64,000 bases of DNA, taken from positions 62,001 through 126,000 of the forward strand of contig NZ_JACBXD010000015.1 of assembly GCF_013870525.1 (NCBI RefSeq), written 5' to 3'. A program made the translations under genes and the position numbers. The notes below the pieces were generated by a model. It searched no databases and was not told the origin of the DNA. It saw only the letters and a list, made by a program, of their open reading frames with translations. The stretch is from Amycolatopsis pittospori. GTDB lineage: Bacteria > Actinomycetota > Actinomycetes > Mycobacteriales > Pseudonocardiaceae. Positions 38,947-46,923 of the stretch are shown here, piece by piece (the first letter of the stretch is position 1; each line of letters begins with the position of its first letter).

Positions 38947-39936
38947 ATGACCGTCGTCGACAAGATCGCGCCGGAAGGGAGTAAGGCCGGGGTGCGCACG
39001 TCGCCCCGGCCCACCCTCCGGCACCGGCTGAGCCGGTGGGACGTCAAGGTCTCGCCGTACCTCTACATCGCCCCGTTCTTCCTCGTGTTCGGGATCGTCG
39101 GGCTGTTCCCGCTGCTCTACACGGCGTATGTGTCGCTGTTCAGCTGGGAGGCGGGCGACGACGCCCCGGACTTCATCGGACTGGACAACTTCAAGGAGCT
39201 GTTCGCCGACACGCAGTTCTGGAACGCGCTCGAGAACACCGTCAGCATCTTCCTGCTTTCCAGCGTCCCGCAGCTGATCATCGCCGTCATGCTGGCGGCC
39301 CTGCTCAGCGCCAGGCTGCGCGGGGCGACCGGGTGGCGCGTCGGCATCCTGCTCCCCTACGCCGCCAGCCTGGTGGCGCTCGGGATCATCTTCGCGAACC
39401 TGTTCGGACCAAAGTACGGCCTGGTCAACGGCCTGCTGCAGACCATCGGACTGGACCCCGTCGACTGGCAGGCGGGCCGGTTCAGCAGCCACGCCGCGAT
39501 CGCGATCATGGTGAACTGGCGCTGGACCGGCTACAACGCGCTGATCGTGCTGGCGGCGATGCAGGCCATCCCCAAGGAACTGCACGAAGCCGCCCTCATC
39601 GACGGGGCGGGCCCCGCTCGCCGGTTCTTCGGCATCACGCTCCCGCTGCTGAAGCCGACGCTGATCTTCGTCACGATCACCTCGACGATCGGCGGGCTGC
39701 AGATCTTCACCGAGCCCAAACTGTTCGACGCCATGCCCGGGTCTAACAACGGCGGCTCGTCCAACCAGTTCCAGACCGTGACGCTCTACCTGTACCAAAC
39801 GGCCTTCGAGAACTACGAACTCGGCTACGCGTCGGCCATCGCGTGGGTGCTGTTCCTGATCATCGTGCTGATCGCGCTGGTGAACTTCTTCCTCACCGGC
39901 AGGCTCGCCCGGACTCCGGCGGTGAAGAAGAAATGA
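38947..39936 (+). CDS. cebF: Cello-oligosaccharide ABC permease 1
   Basis: A 329-residue MalF-type permease with six main membrane spans after a cytoplasmic N-terminus. The coupling loop EAALIDGAGPARRFFGITLPLLKP is the EAA motif of this family. FLVFGIVGLFPLLYTAYVSLFSWEAGDD is the first span. It starts 3 bp after the cebE stop and ends in a four-base overlap with cebG. It forms the cellobiose channel together with CebG. Confidence 0.92.
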   Translation: MTVVDKIAPEGSKAGVRTSPRPTLRHRLSRWDVKVSPYLYIAPFFLVFGIVGLFPLLYTAYVSLFSWEAGDDAPDFIGLDNFKELFADTQFWNALENTVSIFLLSSVPQLIIAVMLAALLSARLRGATGWRVGILLPYAASLVALGIIFANLFGPKYGLVNGLLQTIGLDPVDWQAGRFSSHAAIAIMVNWRWTGYNALIVLAAMQAIPKELHEAALIDGAGPARRFFGITLPLLKPTLIFVTITSTIGGLQIFTEPKLFDAMPGSNNGGSSNQFQTVTLYLYQTAFENYELGYASAIAWVLFLIIVLIALVNFFLTGRLARTPAVKKK

Positions 39937-40790
39937 CCGTGCTCACCAGCAGTGTCAAGCGGAGCGTTTCGGCGCTCGGCAAGCCGCGCCGCGCGACCTA
40001 CATCGTGCTGACGATCTTCGTCCTGGGCTCGCTCTTCCCGTTCTACTGGTCGTTCCTGGTGGCCAGCCGGGACAGCGGGATGCTCACCGAACGGGTCCCA
40101 CCCTTCCTGCCCGGCGGCAACTTCTTCGCCAACGCGGCCAGGGTGTTCGACACCGTGCCGTTCTGGAAGGCGCTCGCGAACAGCCTGATCGTGTCCGGCA
40201 CGGTCACCCTCACCACGGTGCTGTTCTCGTCGCTGGCCGGATTCGCCTTCGCCAAACTGCGCTTCCGCGGCCGGAACGGGCTGTTCGTGTTCATCGTCAT
40301 CACGCTCGCCGTCCCGACCCAGCTCGGCATCATCCCTTTGTTCATGGCGATGTCCGAGTTCGGCTGGGCCGGCGGACTGCAGTCGGTGATCGTGCCCAAC
40401 CTGGTGACCGCGTTCGGCGTCTTCTGGATGCGTCAGTACACAGTGGACGCGGTACCGTACGAACTGATCGAGGCGGCCAGGGTCGACGGCTGCAGCATGA
40501 TCCGGATCTTCTGGAACGTCTGCCTGCCCGCGGTCCGCCCGGCGGCGGCGATCCTGGCGATGTTCACGTTCATGACGTCATGGAACGACTTCCTCTGGCC
40601 GCTCGTCGTGCTGGACGCCGGCAATCCCACCGTCCAGCTCGCCCTGGAGAAGCTGCAGAGCGGCTACTACGTCGACTACTCGCTGGTGCTGGCCGGGACG
40701 ACCCTGGCCACCATCCCGATCCTCATCGTCTTCCTCCTCCTCGGCCGCCAGATCGTGGCCGGGATCATGCAAGGTGCCGTGAAAGGGTGA
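39933..40790 (+). CDS. cebG: Cello-oligosaccharide ABC permease 2
   Basis: A 285-residue MalG-type permease. The EAA loop EAARVDGCSMIRIFWNVCLPAVRPA and the end span IPILIVFLLLGRQIVAGIMQGAVKG are characteristic. ATG 39933 overlaps the cebF stop (ATGA). It is followed 2 bp later by the beta-glucosidase start, so import and hydrolysis genes are coupled. Confidence 0.92.
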   Translation: MTVLTSSVKRSVSALGKPRRATYIVLTIFVLGSLFPFYWSFLVASRDSGMLTERVPPFLPGGNFFANAARVFDTVPFWKALANSLIVSGTVTLTTVLFSSLAGFAFAKLRFRGRNGLFVFIVITLAVPTQLGIIPLFMAMSEFGWAGGLQSVIVPNLVTAFGVFWMRQYTVDAVPYELIEAARVDGCSMIRIFWNVCLPAVRPAAAILAMFTFMTSWNDFLWPLVVLDAGNPTVQLALEKLQSGYYVDYSLVLAGTTLATIPILIVFLLLGRQIVAGIMQGAVKG

Positions 40791-40792
40791 CC

Positions 40793-42196
40793 ATGTCCGC
40801 TCATCCCGACAGTGTCCGGGCGAAGACCGCGCTGCTGTTCCCGCCCGGATTCGTGTGGGGCGCCGCCACCGCGGCCTTCCAGGTCGAAGGGGCCACCGAC
40901 GCCGACGGCCGCACCGACTCGATCTGGGACGTCTTCGCCCGCCGTCCCGGTGCCGTCGTCGGCGGCGACACCGGCGAACCGGGTGCCGACCACTACCGCC
41001 GCTACTCCGAAGACGTGGACCTGATGCGTCGGCTCGGGCTCGGCGCCTACCGGTTCTCCCTGTCCTGGCCCCGGATCCGGCCCGACGGCGGCGCGCCGAA
41101 TCCGGCGGGCCTCGCGTTCTACGACCGGCTCGTCGACAGGCTCCTCGAAGCCGGCGTCGAACCGTGGGCGACGCTCTACCACTGGGATCTCCCTCAGGCG
41201 CTGGAAGACCAGGGCGGCTGGGCTTCGCGCGAGACCGCGTTCCGGTTCGCCGAGTACGCCGAAACGATCGTGGCGCATCTGGGCGACCGGGTGGCGAACT
41301 GGTCGACGCTGAACGAGCCGTGGTGCGCGGCGATGCTGGGTTACGCGGGCGGGATCCACGCGCCCGGACGGCGGGAGCCGCGCGCCGCCGTCGCCGCCTC
41401 GCACCATCTGCTGCTGGGCCACGGCCTCGCGATGGACGTCCTTCGACGGCACGCGCCCGCCGCGTCCTCGGGCGTGACCTTGAATCTGTATCCGGTCTCC
41501 GCCGCGGATCCTTCGTCCACTGTGGACGCCGAGGCGGCACGCCGGATCGACGGCCTGCAGAACCGGCTCTTCCTCGACCCGATCCTGCGCGGGCGCTACC
41601 CCGCCGACCTGCTCACCGACCTCGCGCCGCTCGGCATCGAATCGCTGATTCGGGAGGGCGACCTCGACACGATCGCGGCCCCGATCGACTGGCTGGGCAT
41701 CAACTACTACCGCGGCTACCAGGTCGCCGGTTCGCCCCGGCCCGGCAGCGAACCGGCGGGACCCGACTGGCTCGGCGTCCCCGACGTCCACTTCGTGCCC
41801 GACGAGACGGCGCCGCGCACCGACTCCGGCTGGGAGGTGCAGCCCTCGCGGCTCACCGAGTGCCTTCTCCAGGTCCACCGGGAATACCGGCCGATCCCGT
41901 TGTACATCACCGAAAACGGCGCGTCCTATCCGGACACCATGATCGGCGGCGACATCGCCGACACCGACCGGATCGCGTTCCTCGACTCGCATCTGCGTGC
42001 CGCCTACGAAGCCATCGAGGCGGGCGTCGACCTACGCGGGTACTTCTACTGGTCGCTGCTCGACAACTTCGAGTGGGCCGAGGGATACGCCAAACGGTTC
42101 GGCCTCGTGCACGTCGACTACGCGACCCAGCGGCGGACCCCGAAGCAGAGCGCGCTCTGGTACGCACGGGCGATCAGCCTCAACGGCCTGAGCTGA
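40793..42196 (+). CDS. bglC: GH1 intracellular beta-glucosidase
   Basis: A 467-residue cytoplasmic GH1 enzyme without signal peptide. FVWGAATAAFQVEGA is the family's N-terminal signature; the acid/base Glu is in WSTLNEPWC (E175) and the nucleophile Glu in LYITENGAS (E374). It should cleave imported cellobiose and cellotriose to glucose. ATG 40793 follows GAAAGGG and lies 2 bp past cebG. This is the fourth gene in the cebEFG-bglC operon of Streptomyces type. A strong terminator follows. Confidence 0.95.
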   Translation: MSAHPDSVRAKTALLFPPGFVWGAATAAFQVEGATDADGRTDSIWDVFARRPGAVVGGDTGEPGADHYRRYSEDVDLMRRLGLGAYRFSLSWPRIRPDGGAPNPAGLAFYDRLVDRLLEAGVEPWATLYHWDLPQALEDQGGWASRETAFRFAEYAETIVAHLGDRVANWSTLNEPWCAAMLGYAGGIHAPGRREPRAAVAASHHLLLGHGLAMDVLRRHAPAASSGVTLNLYPVSAADPSSTVDAEAARRIDGLQNRLFLDPILRGRYPADLLTDLAPLGIESLIREGDLDTIAAPIDWLGINYYRGYQVAGSPRPGSEPAGPDWLGVPDVHFVPDETAPRTDSGWEVQPSRLTECLLQVHREYRPIPLYITENGASYPDTMIGGDIADTDRIAFLDSHLRAAYEAIEAGVDLRGYFYWSLLDNFEWAEGYAKRFGLVHVDYATQRRTPKQSALWYARAISLNGLS

Positions 42197-42201
42197 TCCG
42201 C

Positions 42202-42240
42202 GGTCGCGGCCCGCCGGATATCCCCCGGCGGGCCGCGACC
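42202..42240 (+). terminator. Rho-independent terminator of the ceb operon
   Basis: Perfect 16-nt arms (42202-42217 and 42225-42240) starting GGTCGCGGCCCGCCGG are followed by GGTTTTGTTA. It begins 5 bp after the bglC stop. Confidence 0.85.
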
Positions 42241-42249
42241 GGTTTTGTT

Positions 42250-42408
42250 ATGGTGGACGCGCAGCTGATCAACGATGCGGGAGACCAGACGTGGCAGGTG
42301 AAGACGACATCTCCGGGTGAGCCGGAGTTGCCAGGCCACCGGCGGGAAACGCCGATGTGGCCATGTCGTCGTTCCCTCAACGCCACGTCCGCCGCGGTGC
42401 AGCCTTGA
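42250..42408 (+). other. Leader region of the ABC-F gene with a 52-codon reading frame
   Basis: The 198 bp between the ceb terminator and the ABC-F start hold an ATG-started frame of 52 codons (42250-42408) with the stretch GHRRETPMWPCRRS. A hairpin GGCCACCGGCG / CGCC-GAT-GTGGCC (42334-42362) lies inside it. Many ribosome-protection ABC-F genes are controlled by antibiotic-induced attenuation in a leader with a short peptide, so this may be such a leader. No clear ribosome site precedes the ATG. Inference only. Confidence 0.3.
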
Positions 42409-42438
42409 GGCGCCCGCATTCTTCGCGAGGTCTTCTCC

Positions 42439-44058
42439 ATGTCAGACGCCTTCGTCGTCGTGTCCGCCCTGTCCTTCTCCTGGCCGGATGACACCCCGGT
42501 CTTCGACGACCTTTCCTTCACCGTGCCCGGTGGCCGGACCGGCCTGGTCGCGCCCAACGGGGCGGGCAAGAGCACACTCCTCAAACTGATCGCCGGCGAG
42601 TTGCGGCCGCTCTCCGGGACCGTGTCCGCGCAGGGTGTCCTCGGCTACTTGCCGCAGTCGCTGCCGCTCACAGCGGACCTGACCGTGACCGAGGTCCTGG
42701 GCATCGCTCCGCAGCTCGCGGCGTTGAACGCGATCGAGTCCGGCGACGCGAGCGACGAGCACTTCACCACCATCGGCAACGACTGGGACATCGAGGAACG
42801 CACTCGCGCCCAGCTCGACCGGCTCGGCCTCGACGCCATCGCGCTGGATCGGAGCCTGCGCACGCTGAGCGGTGGGCAGATCATCTCCCTCGGCCTGGCC
42901 GCGCAGCTGCTCAAGCGACCCGACGTCCTCCTCCTTGACGAACCGACCAACAACCTCGACCTGGATGCCCGCCGCAAGCTCTACGGCGTCCTCGAAGACT
43001 GGTCCGGCTGCCTCCTGCTGGTGAGCCACGACCGGGAACTGCTCGACAAAATGGACCGGATCGCCGAACTCGATCGCGGCGATCTCCGGTACCACGGCGG
43101 GAACTTCACCCAGTACGAGGCGGCGGTCAAGGCAGAACAGGAGGTCGCCGAACGCAACGTCCGCAGTGCCGAACAGCAGGTCAAACGCGAGAAGCGGGAG
43201 ATGCAGCAGGCGCGGGAGCGAGCCGACCGGCGAGCGGGCAACGCGACCCGCAACCTCGGCAACGCCGGGCTGCCGAAGATCTTCGCGGGCACCATGAAAC
43301 GCAACGCCCAGGAATCCGCCGGCAAGGCGAACGAGACCCACGCCGCACGGGTCAGCGAAGCGAAGAGCCGTCTCGACGAGGCCGAGCGCTCGCTGCGCGA
43401 CGACCACAAGATCGCGCTGATCCTGCCGGGTACGAACGTCCCGGCCGGACGCACGGTCTTTCACGGCGAGCACATCCAGGTCCGCTACGGCGACCGGAAC
43501 GTGTTCTCAGGCGACGGCGTCGACCTGACGATCCGCGGCCCCGAACGGATCGCGCTCACCGGCGGCAACGGCTCCGGGAAGTCGACGCTCCTGCGAGTGC
43601 TCAACGGAGACCTCGAGCCCAGTGGTGGCACGGTGAAGCGAGCCGAAGGCCGGATCGCGTATCTCTCGCAGCGCCTGGACCTCCTGGACCTGGACCGCAC
43701 CATCGCCGAGAATTTCGCGACGTTCGCTCCGGGACTACCGGAGTCGCAACGGATGACCTTGCTGGCGCGGTTCCTTTTCCGCGGCGCCCGCAGTCAGCTT
43801 CCCGTCGGTGTGCTCTCGGGAGGCGAGCGGCTGCGCGCGACGCTCGCTTGCGTCCTCTTCGCCGAACCCGCGCCTCAGTTGCTTCTCCTGGATGAGCCGA
43901 CGAACAATCTCGACCTCGTCAGCGTCGGGCAGCTGGAGAGCGCGCTGGGGGCTTATCAGGGGGCTTTCGTAGTGGTGAGTCACGATGAGCGGTTCCTGAA
44001 GGAGATCAAGGTAAACAGGAGGATGCGGTTGGCCGGAGGGTCGCTCGTGGACGCTTGA
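42439..44058 (+). CDS. ABC-F family ATPase (ribosome-associated)
   Basis: A 539-residue soluble protein with two ABC domains and no membrane span. Domain 1 has [34 protein letters not shown] and VLLLDEPTNNLDL; domain 2 has TGGNGSGKSTLLRVLNGDL, LSGGERLRATLACVLF and LLLLDEPTNNLDL. Between them is a charged coiled-coil linker (about 225-340) with ERNVRSAEQQVKREKREMQQARERA, where the ABC-F P-site tip lies. Such proteins enter the ribosomal E site and either aid translation or give resistance to antibiotics such as macrolides or lincosamides. Its monocistronic position after a leader hints at resistance, but the specificity cannot be told from sequence by eye. Confidence 0.85.
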   Translation: MSDAFVVVSALSFSWPDDTPVFDDLSFTVPGGRTGLVAPNGAGKSTLLKLIAGELRPLSGTVSAQGVLGYLPQSLPLTADLTVTEVLGIAPQLAALNAIESGDASDEHFTTIGNDWDIEERTRAQLDRLGLDAIALDRSLRTLSGGQIISLGLAAQLLKRPDVLLLDEPTNNLDLDARRKLYGVLEDWSGCLLLVSHDRELLDKMDRIAELDRGDLRYHGGNFTQYEAAVKAEQEVAERNVRSAEQQVKREKREMQQARERADRRAGNATRNLGNAGLPKIFAGTMKRNAQESAGKANETHAARVSEAKSRLDEAERSLRDDHKIALILPGTNVPAGRTVFHGEHIQVRYGDRNVFSGDGVDLTIRGPERIALTGGNGSGKSTLLRVLNGDLEPSGGTVKRAEGRIAYLSQRLDLLDLDRTIAENFATFAPGLPESQRMTLLARFLFRGARSQLPVGVLSGGERLRATLACVLFAEPAPQLLLLDEPTNNLDLVSVGQLESALGAYQGAFVVVSHDERFLKEIKVNRRMRLAGGSLVDA

Positions 44059-44084
44059 GCCGGTCGATCGCTTGCCCGCGGCCG

Positions 44085-44119
44085 GTGTTGCGAAGGGCAC
44101 TTTCGCAACGTTGAAGGTT
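44085..44119. repeat. Half copy of the TTGCGAAAG palindrome
   Basis: GTGTTGCGAAGGGCACTTTC and the following GCAACGTTGAAGGTT (to 44119) repeat the left arm and loop of the element at 30524-30580. The right arm is missing. It lies 27 bp after the ABC-F stop. Confidence 0.6.
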
Positions 44120-44147
44120 GGTGGGGCTGGGCGTCGGGGGCTCCGGA

Positions 44148-44195
44148 GGTCGCGGGTGGTAAGTCGCGTTCTAACGCCACTTACCACCCGCGACC
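44148..44195. terminator. 17-bp perfect hairpin after the ABC-F gene
   Basis: Arms at 44148-44164 (GGTCGCGGGTGGTAAGT) and 44179-44195 are perfect complements around CGCGTTCTAACGCC. The general design GGTCGnGnGTGG...TTCTAAC...CCACnCnCGACC recalls the hairpins at 22624 and 60725. Confidence 0.65.
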
Positions 44196-44278
44196 CCTTT
44201 CCGGCGGTTCTGTAGTCACGACATTCGGCCAAATCACCCTCTAGTGTTATTCGCACCATTTCGCCGTCACATAACATT

Positions 44279-44294
44279 ACGAACGCATGTTCGA
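44279..44294. promoter_or_regulatory. LexA / SOS box upstream of DUF222-HNH copy 2
   Basis: ACGAACGCATGTTCGA matches TCGAAC-N4-GTTCGA at 11 of 12 positions. A -10-like TATTAT at 44306-44311 puts the transcript start at or next to the GTG at 44318, so the mRNA may be leaderless and the box would cover the -35 region. Confidence 0.85.
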
Positions 44295-44317
44295 CAGGTT
44301 TAGGGTATTATTGTGGG

Positions 44318-45583
44318 GTGTCCGAGACCGAGGTTCCCGTTCTTCCCGAGCTGCCGCAGGAGTTGTGGCGTGCCGGGAAACTGGAGCTTGCCCATGGGGC
44401 GCGACACTTCCTGCGAGTGATGCGGGTCGCCGCGGCCGGGTTGGGACGGTTCTTGGCGGAGATCGAGTCTCGGGGCGCCAAGGATTTGTACGGCTATGGG
44501 ACTACGGAGGCGTGGTTCGCTGATCTCGCGGGTCTGACCCGTGGTGAGGCGGGGGATGTGGTGAAGCGTGCGGTCGCGTTGAATCCGACGCGTGCGCTTG
44601 ATGGCAGCGAGGTTCCGCCGTTCGCGCCTGCCACTGCGGCGGTCGCGGCCGAGGGGCTGGTCGGTGAGCAGCGGATCGATCAGATCTTGGACGTGCTGCG
44701 GAAGATCCCGGCCGAGACCTCGGTGGAGGATCGGGCGTGTGCGGAGAATCAGCTCGCGAATCTTGGCCGGGACGCCGGGCCTTCGGAGATCGCGAAATGT
44801 GCGAAGCAGATGCTGGCATGGCTCGACCCCGACGGCAAAGAACCCAAGGACCCCGAACCCACCCAGCCCCGTCGCGAACTCACTGTGGAGCGCCGCAAAG
44901 ACGGCTTCTGGAACCTCAAAGGCCTGTTGGACGACGAACTCGGCGCCCGCACAGCAGCGTTCATCGAGGCCTATAGCAAGCCTCGCCCGGTCGACGAGTT
45001 CGGCGAAGGCGACTTCCGGAGCAAGGCGGAACGTCAGGGTGATGCGTTCGCTGATCTGTTGGATCTCGCGATCGCCTGCCCGGACCAGCCCGGCACCAAC
45101 GGCTACCGGACCCTGGTGCACGTCACCATCGGACTCGATGAACTGAAAACCGGTCTCGGGACCGCGTGCGTCGATTTCGTCGGAGAGATGACCGCCCGCG
45201 ACGCCCGCATGGCCGCCTGCGACTGCCTCATGCTGCCCGTCGTCCTCAACGCAGCCGGAGAACCCCTCGATGTGGGACGGCTCAGACGCTTCGTCACCCC
45301 CGGCCAACGACGGGCGTTGAACATCCGCGACGGGGGTTGCGCCTTCCCGGGCTGTCACCGGCGGCCGAAGGGCTGTCACGCCCACCACATCCACCACTGG
45401 GCAGACGGCGGACGGACCGACCTGCGCAACCTCGTCCTACTCTGCAGCTTCCACCACCGGTTGATCCATCACGGCGAATGGGAAGTCCGAATGGCCGCTG
45501 ACGGGTTACCCGAGTTCATCCCACCCCAATACCGAGACCCGCTCCGACTACCCCGGCGCAACACCCTCCACCGCGCCGCCTGA
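44318..45583 (+). CDS. DUF222 / 13E12-repeat family HNH endonuclease-like protein, copy 2
   Basis: A 421-residue near-duplicate of the gene at 7643-8908, in the opposite orientation. The DUF222 region (LAGLTRGEAGDVVKRAVAL) and the C-terminal HNH module (CHAHHIHHW, LLCSFHHRLIHHGEWEVRM) are intact. Most of the roughly 20 differences from copy 1 fall in the middle, such as DEFGEGDFRSKAERQ against DEFGEADWRTKPERQ. Upstream (to 44233) and downstream (to 45631) flanks are also shared, including SOS box and terminator. The gene therefore looks like a complete regulated unit that was copied as a whole. Function of the family is unknown; DNA cleavage during damage response is a reasonable idea, not shown. 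Confidence 0.85.
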   Translation: MSETEVPVLPELPQELWRAGKLELAHGARHFLRVMRVAAAGLGRFLAEIESRGAKDLYGYGTTEAWFADLAGLTRGEAGDVVKRAVALNPTRALDGSEVPPFAPATAAVAAEGLVGEQRIDQILDVLRKIPAETSVEDRACAENQLANLGRDAGPSEIAKCAKQMLAWLDPDGKEPKDPEPTQPRRELTVERRKDGFWNLKGLLDDELGARTAAFIEAYSKPRPVDEFGEGDFRSKAERQGDAFADLLDLAIACPDQPGTNGYRTLVHVTIGLDELKTGLGTACVDFVGEMTARDARMAACDCLMLPVVLNAAGEPLDVGRLRRFVTPGQRRALNIRDGGCAFPGCHRRPKGCHAHHIHHWADGGRTDLRNLVLLCSFHHRLIHHGEWEVRMAADGLPEFIPPQYRDPLRLPRRNTLHRAA

Positions 45584-45585
45584 CC

Positions 45586-45623
45586 CCGAAGAGCCCGCCA
45601 GCCACCGGCGACGGGCCCTTCGG
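45586..45623 (+). terminator. Terminator of DUF222-HNH copy 2
   Basis: CCGAAGAGCCCG (45586-45597) pairs with CGGGCCCTTCGG (45612-45623), one mismatch. It starts 2 bp after the stop. Same hairpin as at 7594-7633. Confidence 0.7.
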
Positions 45624-45698
45624 CATGCCCGAGTGCCGACACGGGCTCTACCTCTCAGTTGGTACTCCAGCTGCAGATCGCTCCTGAGCTGTTGGTTC

Positions 45699-46247
45699 CT
45701 ACGCCTTCCGTGGCTTACGCCGCTTGCCCCCGCCGTCTCGCGGCCGGTTCCGGTCGGGGGCCAGCGTCGCCGCGTCGAACTGGGCTTTGCTGCTCACTGG
45801 TCGGGGTTCAGGTACGAGCGTGGTCGCCGTCGATCGCCACGGGACGGCCGAGGCCCAACCGACCAGGGGCATGGTCTCGTCGTAGTGTGGAGCGAACTGC
45901 GCGACGGTGATGGTGGGCATTCGGTAGTTCAGGCCGCGGACGTGTTCGACGAACGTCCGGGGCAGCGAGACGTGGTGGGCTTCCAGGTAGTGCGGGAAGT
46001 CCTGGCGCCACAACCAGGTGCCGTCGGTCACCGGTGACGAGCATCCCGGAGAGTGCCGGTGGGTGCTGCCGGTGATGACGTCGTGACCCGCTTCCATGAC
46101 GTCGATCAGGACGTGGCCGGCGTCCAGGTAGGCCACCAGGTCCGCCTCGTCCGGCTCGCCGACGGACCGGACGGCATCGCGGATCGATCCGTTCGGCTGG
46201 CCGGAGCGGGTTTCGAGTTCGTCGTAGAAGCCCAGCAATCCCAGCAC
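45699..46247 (-). CDS. Unknown 182-residue protein
   Basis: A soluble protein I do not recognise. GTG 46247 is well supported by AAGGAG at 5 bp. GEPDEADLVAYLDAGHVLIDVME is followed by DGTWLWRQDFPHYLEAHHVSLP, a patterned globular domain of about 120 residues, then a low-complexity basic tail ending GGGKRRKPRKA that could bind nucleic acid. There is no signal peptide or membrane span. Upstream on the same strand are the two structured RNA-like units, about 400 bp away. The charged tail and the position next to the DUF222 gene are the only hints at function, so none is assigned. Confidence 0.7.
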   Translation of the reverse strand: MLGLLGFYDELETRSGQPNGSIRDAVRSVGEPDEADLVAYLDAGHVLIDVMEAGHDVITGSTHRHSPGCSSPVTDGTWLWRQDFPHYLEAHHVSLPRTFVEHVRGLNYRMPTITVAQFAPHYDETMPLVGWASAVPWRSTATTLVPEPRPVSSKAQFDAATLAPDRNRPRDGGGKRRKPRKA

Positions 46248-46355
46248 TGCGTCTCCTTCGACGAGCCGTTCTCCTGCTGACAGTGGCAGGTGCGGTCACA
46301 GATGATCATCGGTGTGTGAAGATAAACGATCACGCGGCGGCCCCAGGTCACAGCG

Positions 46356-46560
46356 TACTGGCAGGAAGCGTTCGAGGATCTGAGGGACCGCCTCGCGGGC
46401 AAGTTCACCCGGACCGGCCACCCGCATGATCACGCGCTTTCTGGACTCCGGACATCAGACACCACCGCTTCTACGACTGCTCACATCCTGCCCAGTACCG
46501 CGCCTGGCCACCGCCACCTGCTGATCCGCCGCAATCGCACCAGTCGACCCTGTCACGAGG
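46356..46560 (+). other. Possible remnant of an IS701-type transposase
   Basis: In one frame from 46356 the words WQEAFEDLRDRLAGKFTR resemble the N-terminal region of IS701-type transposases (ELxxLxxRIAGRFxRxEP), and HLLIRRNRTS near 46520 resembles their C-terminal LLIRRSxxDPTE. Nothing between is left. This is a weak match by eye, and the rest of 46248-46640 shows no gene. Confidence 0.3.
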
Positions 46561-46642
46561 CAGACCGCTGGCGGCGGCGTATTTGAGCATCACGGAACCG
46601 GGATTACCTAACGAAGATCGAATGCCGACACGGGCAAAGTGA

Positions 46643-46886
46643 TTAAAGAAAAGGTCCCGCTTCCGCTCAGCGAAGGCTGGGGGTTCCTGCGAGCGGAAGC
46701 GGGAGTTCGGTGGCCGGTACGGTGGGCCGCCTCTCGGCGAGTGGCACATCATGGCTCCGGCCGAACCGGTATTCCATGAAGGCGGAGTTTGAGGCCCGGG
46801 GGCACCATCCGTACCGACACCCTGTACAACGATCCGCCGCGTGAAATGTTCCGCGCCGCGGAGCTCTCCCTGACGTGACGTGCGTC
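46643..46886 (-). ncRNA. Structured RNA-like unit A, first of a tandem pair
   Basis: Read on the minus strand, the unit begins with the palindrome TGACGCACGTCA (46875-46886), then a folded core and a terminator. The core has an outer stem GGTACGG / CCGTACC (46808-46814 with 46715-46721), an inner stem GGGCC / GGCCC and a hairpin CATGG..CCGG-TTCGG-CCGG..CCATG. It ends in a perfect 13-bp stem (46690-46702 with 46655-46667) followed by CTTTTCTTT, a Rho-independent terminator on the minus strand. A 97-nt stretch (46723-46819) is identical in unit B. I know no matching RNA family. A 19-codon ATG frame (MVPPGLKLRLHGIPVRPEP) lies within the core. Confidence 0.6.
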
Positions 46887-46923
46887 AACACTCGATCGTA
46901 GCAACGCCGAATATCCGCGCCGG

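Noticed and set aside
46882..46887. TTGACG as -35 box for the RNA units
   Set aside because: It is part of the palindrome in both units, but no convincing -10 sequence lies 16-19 bp downstream in unit A.
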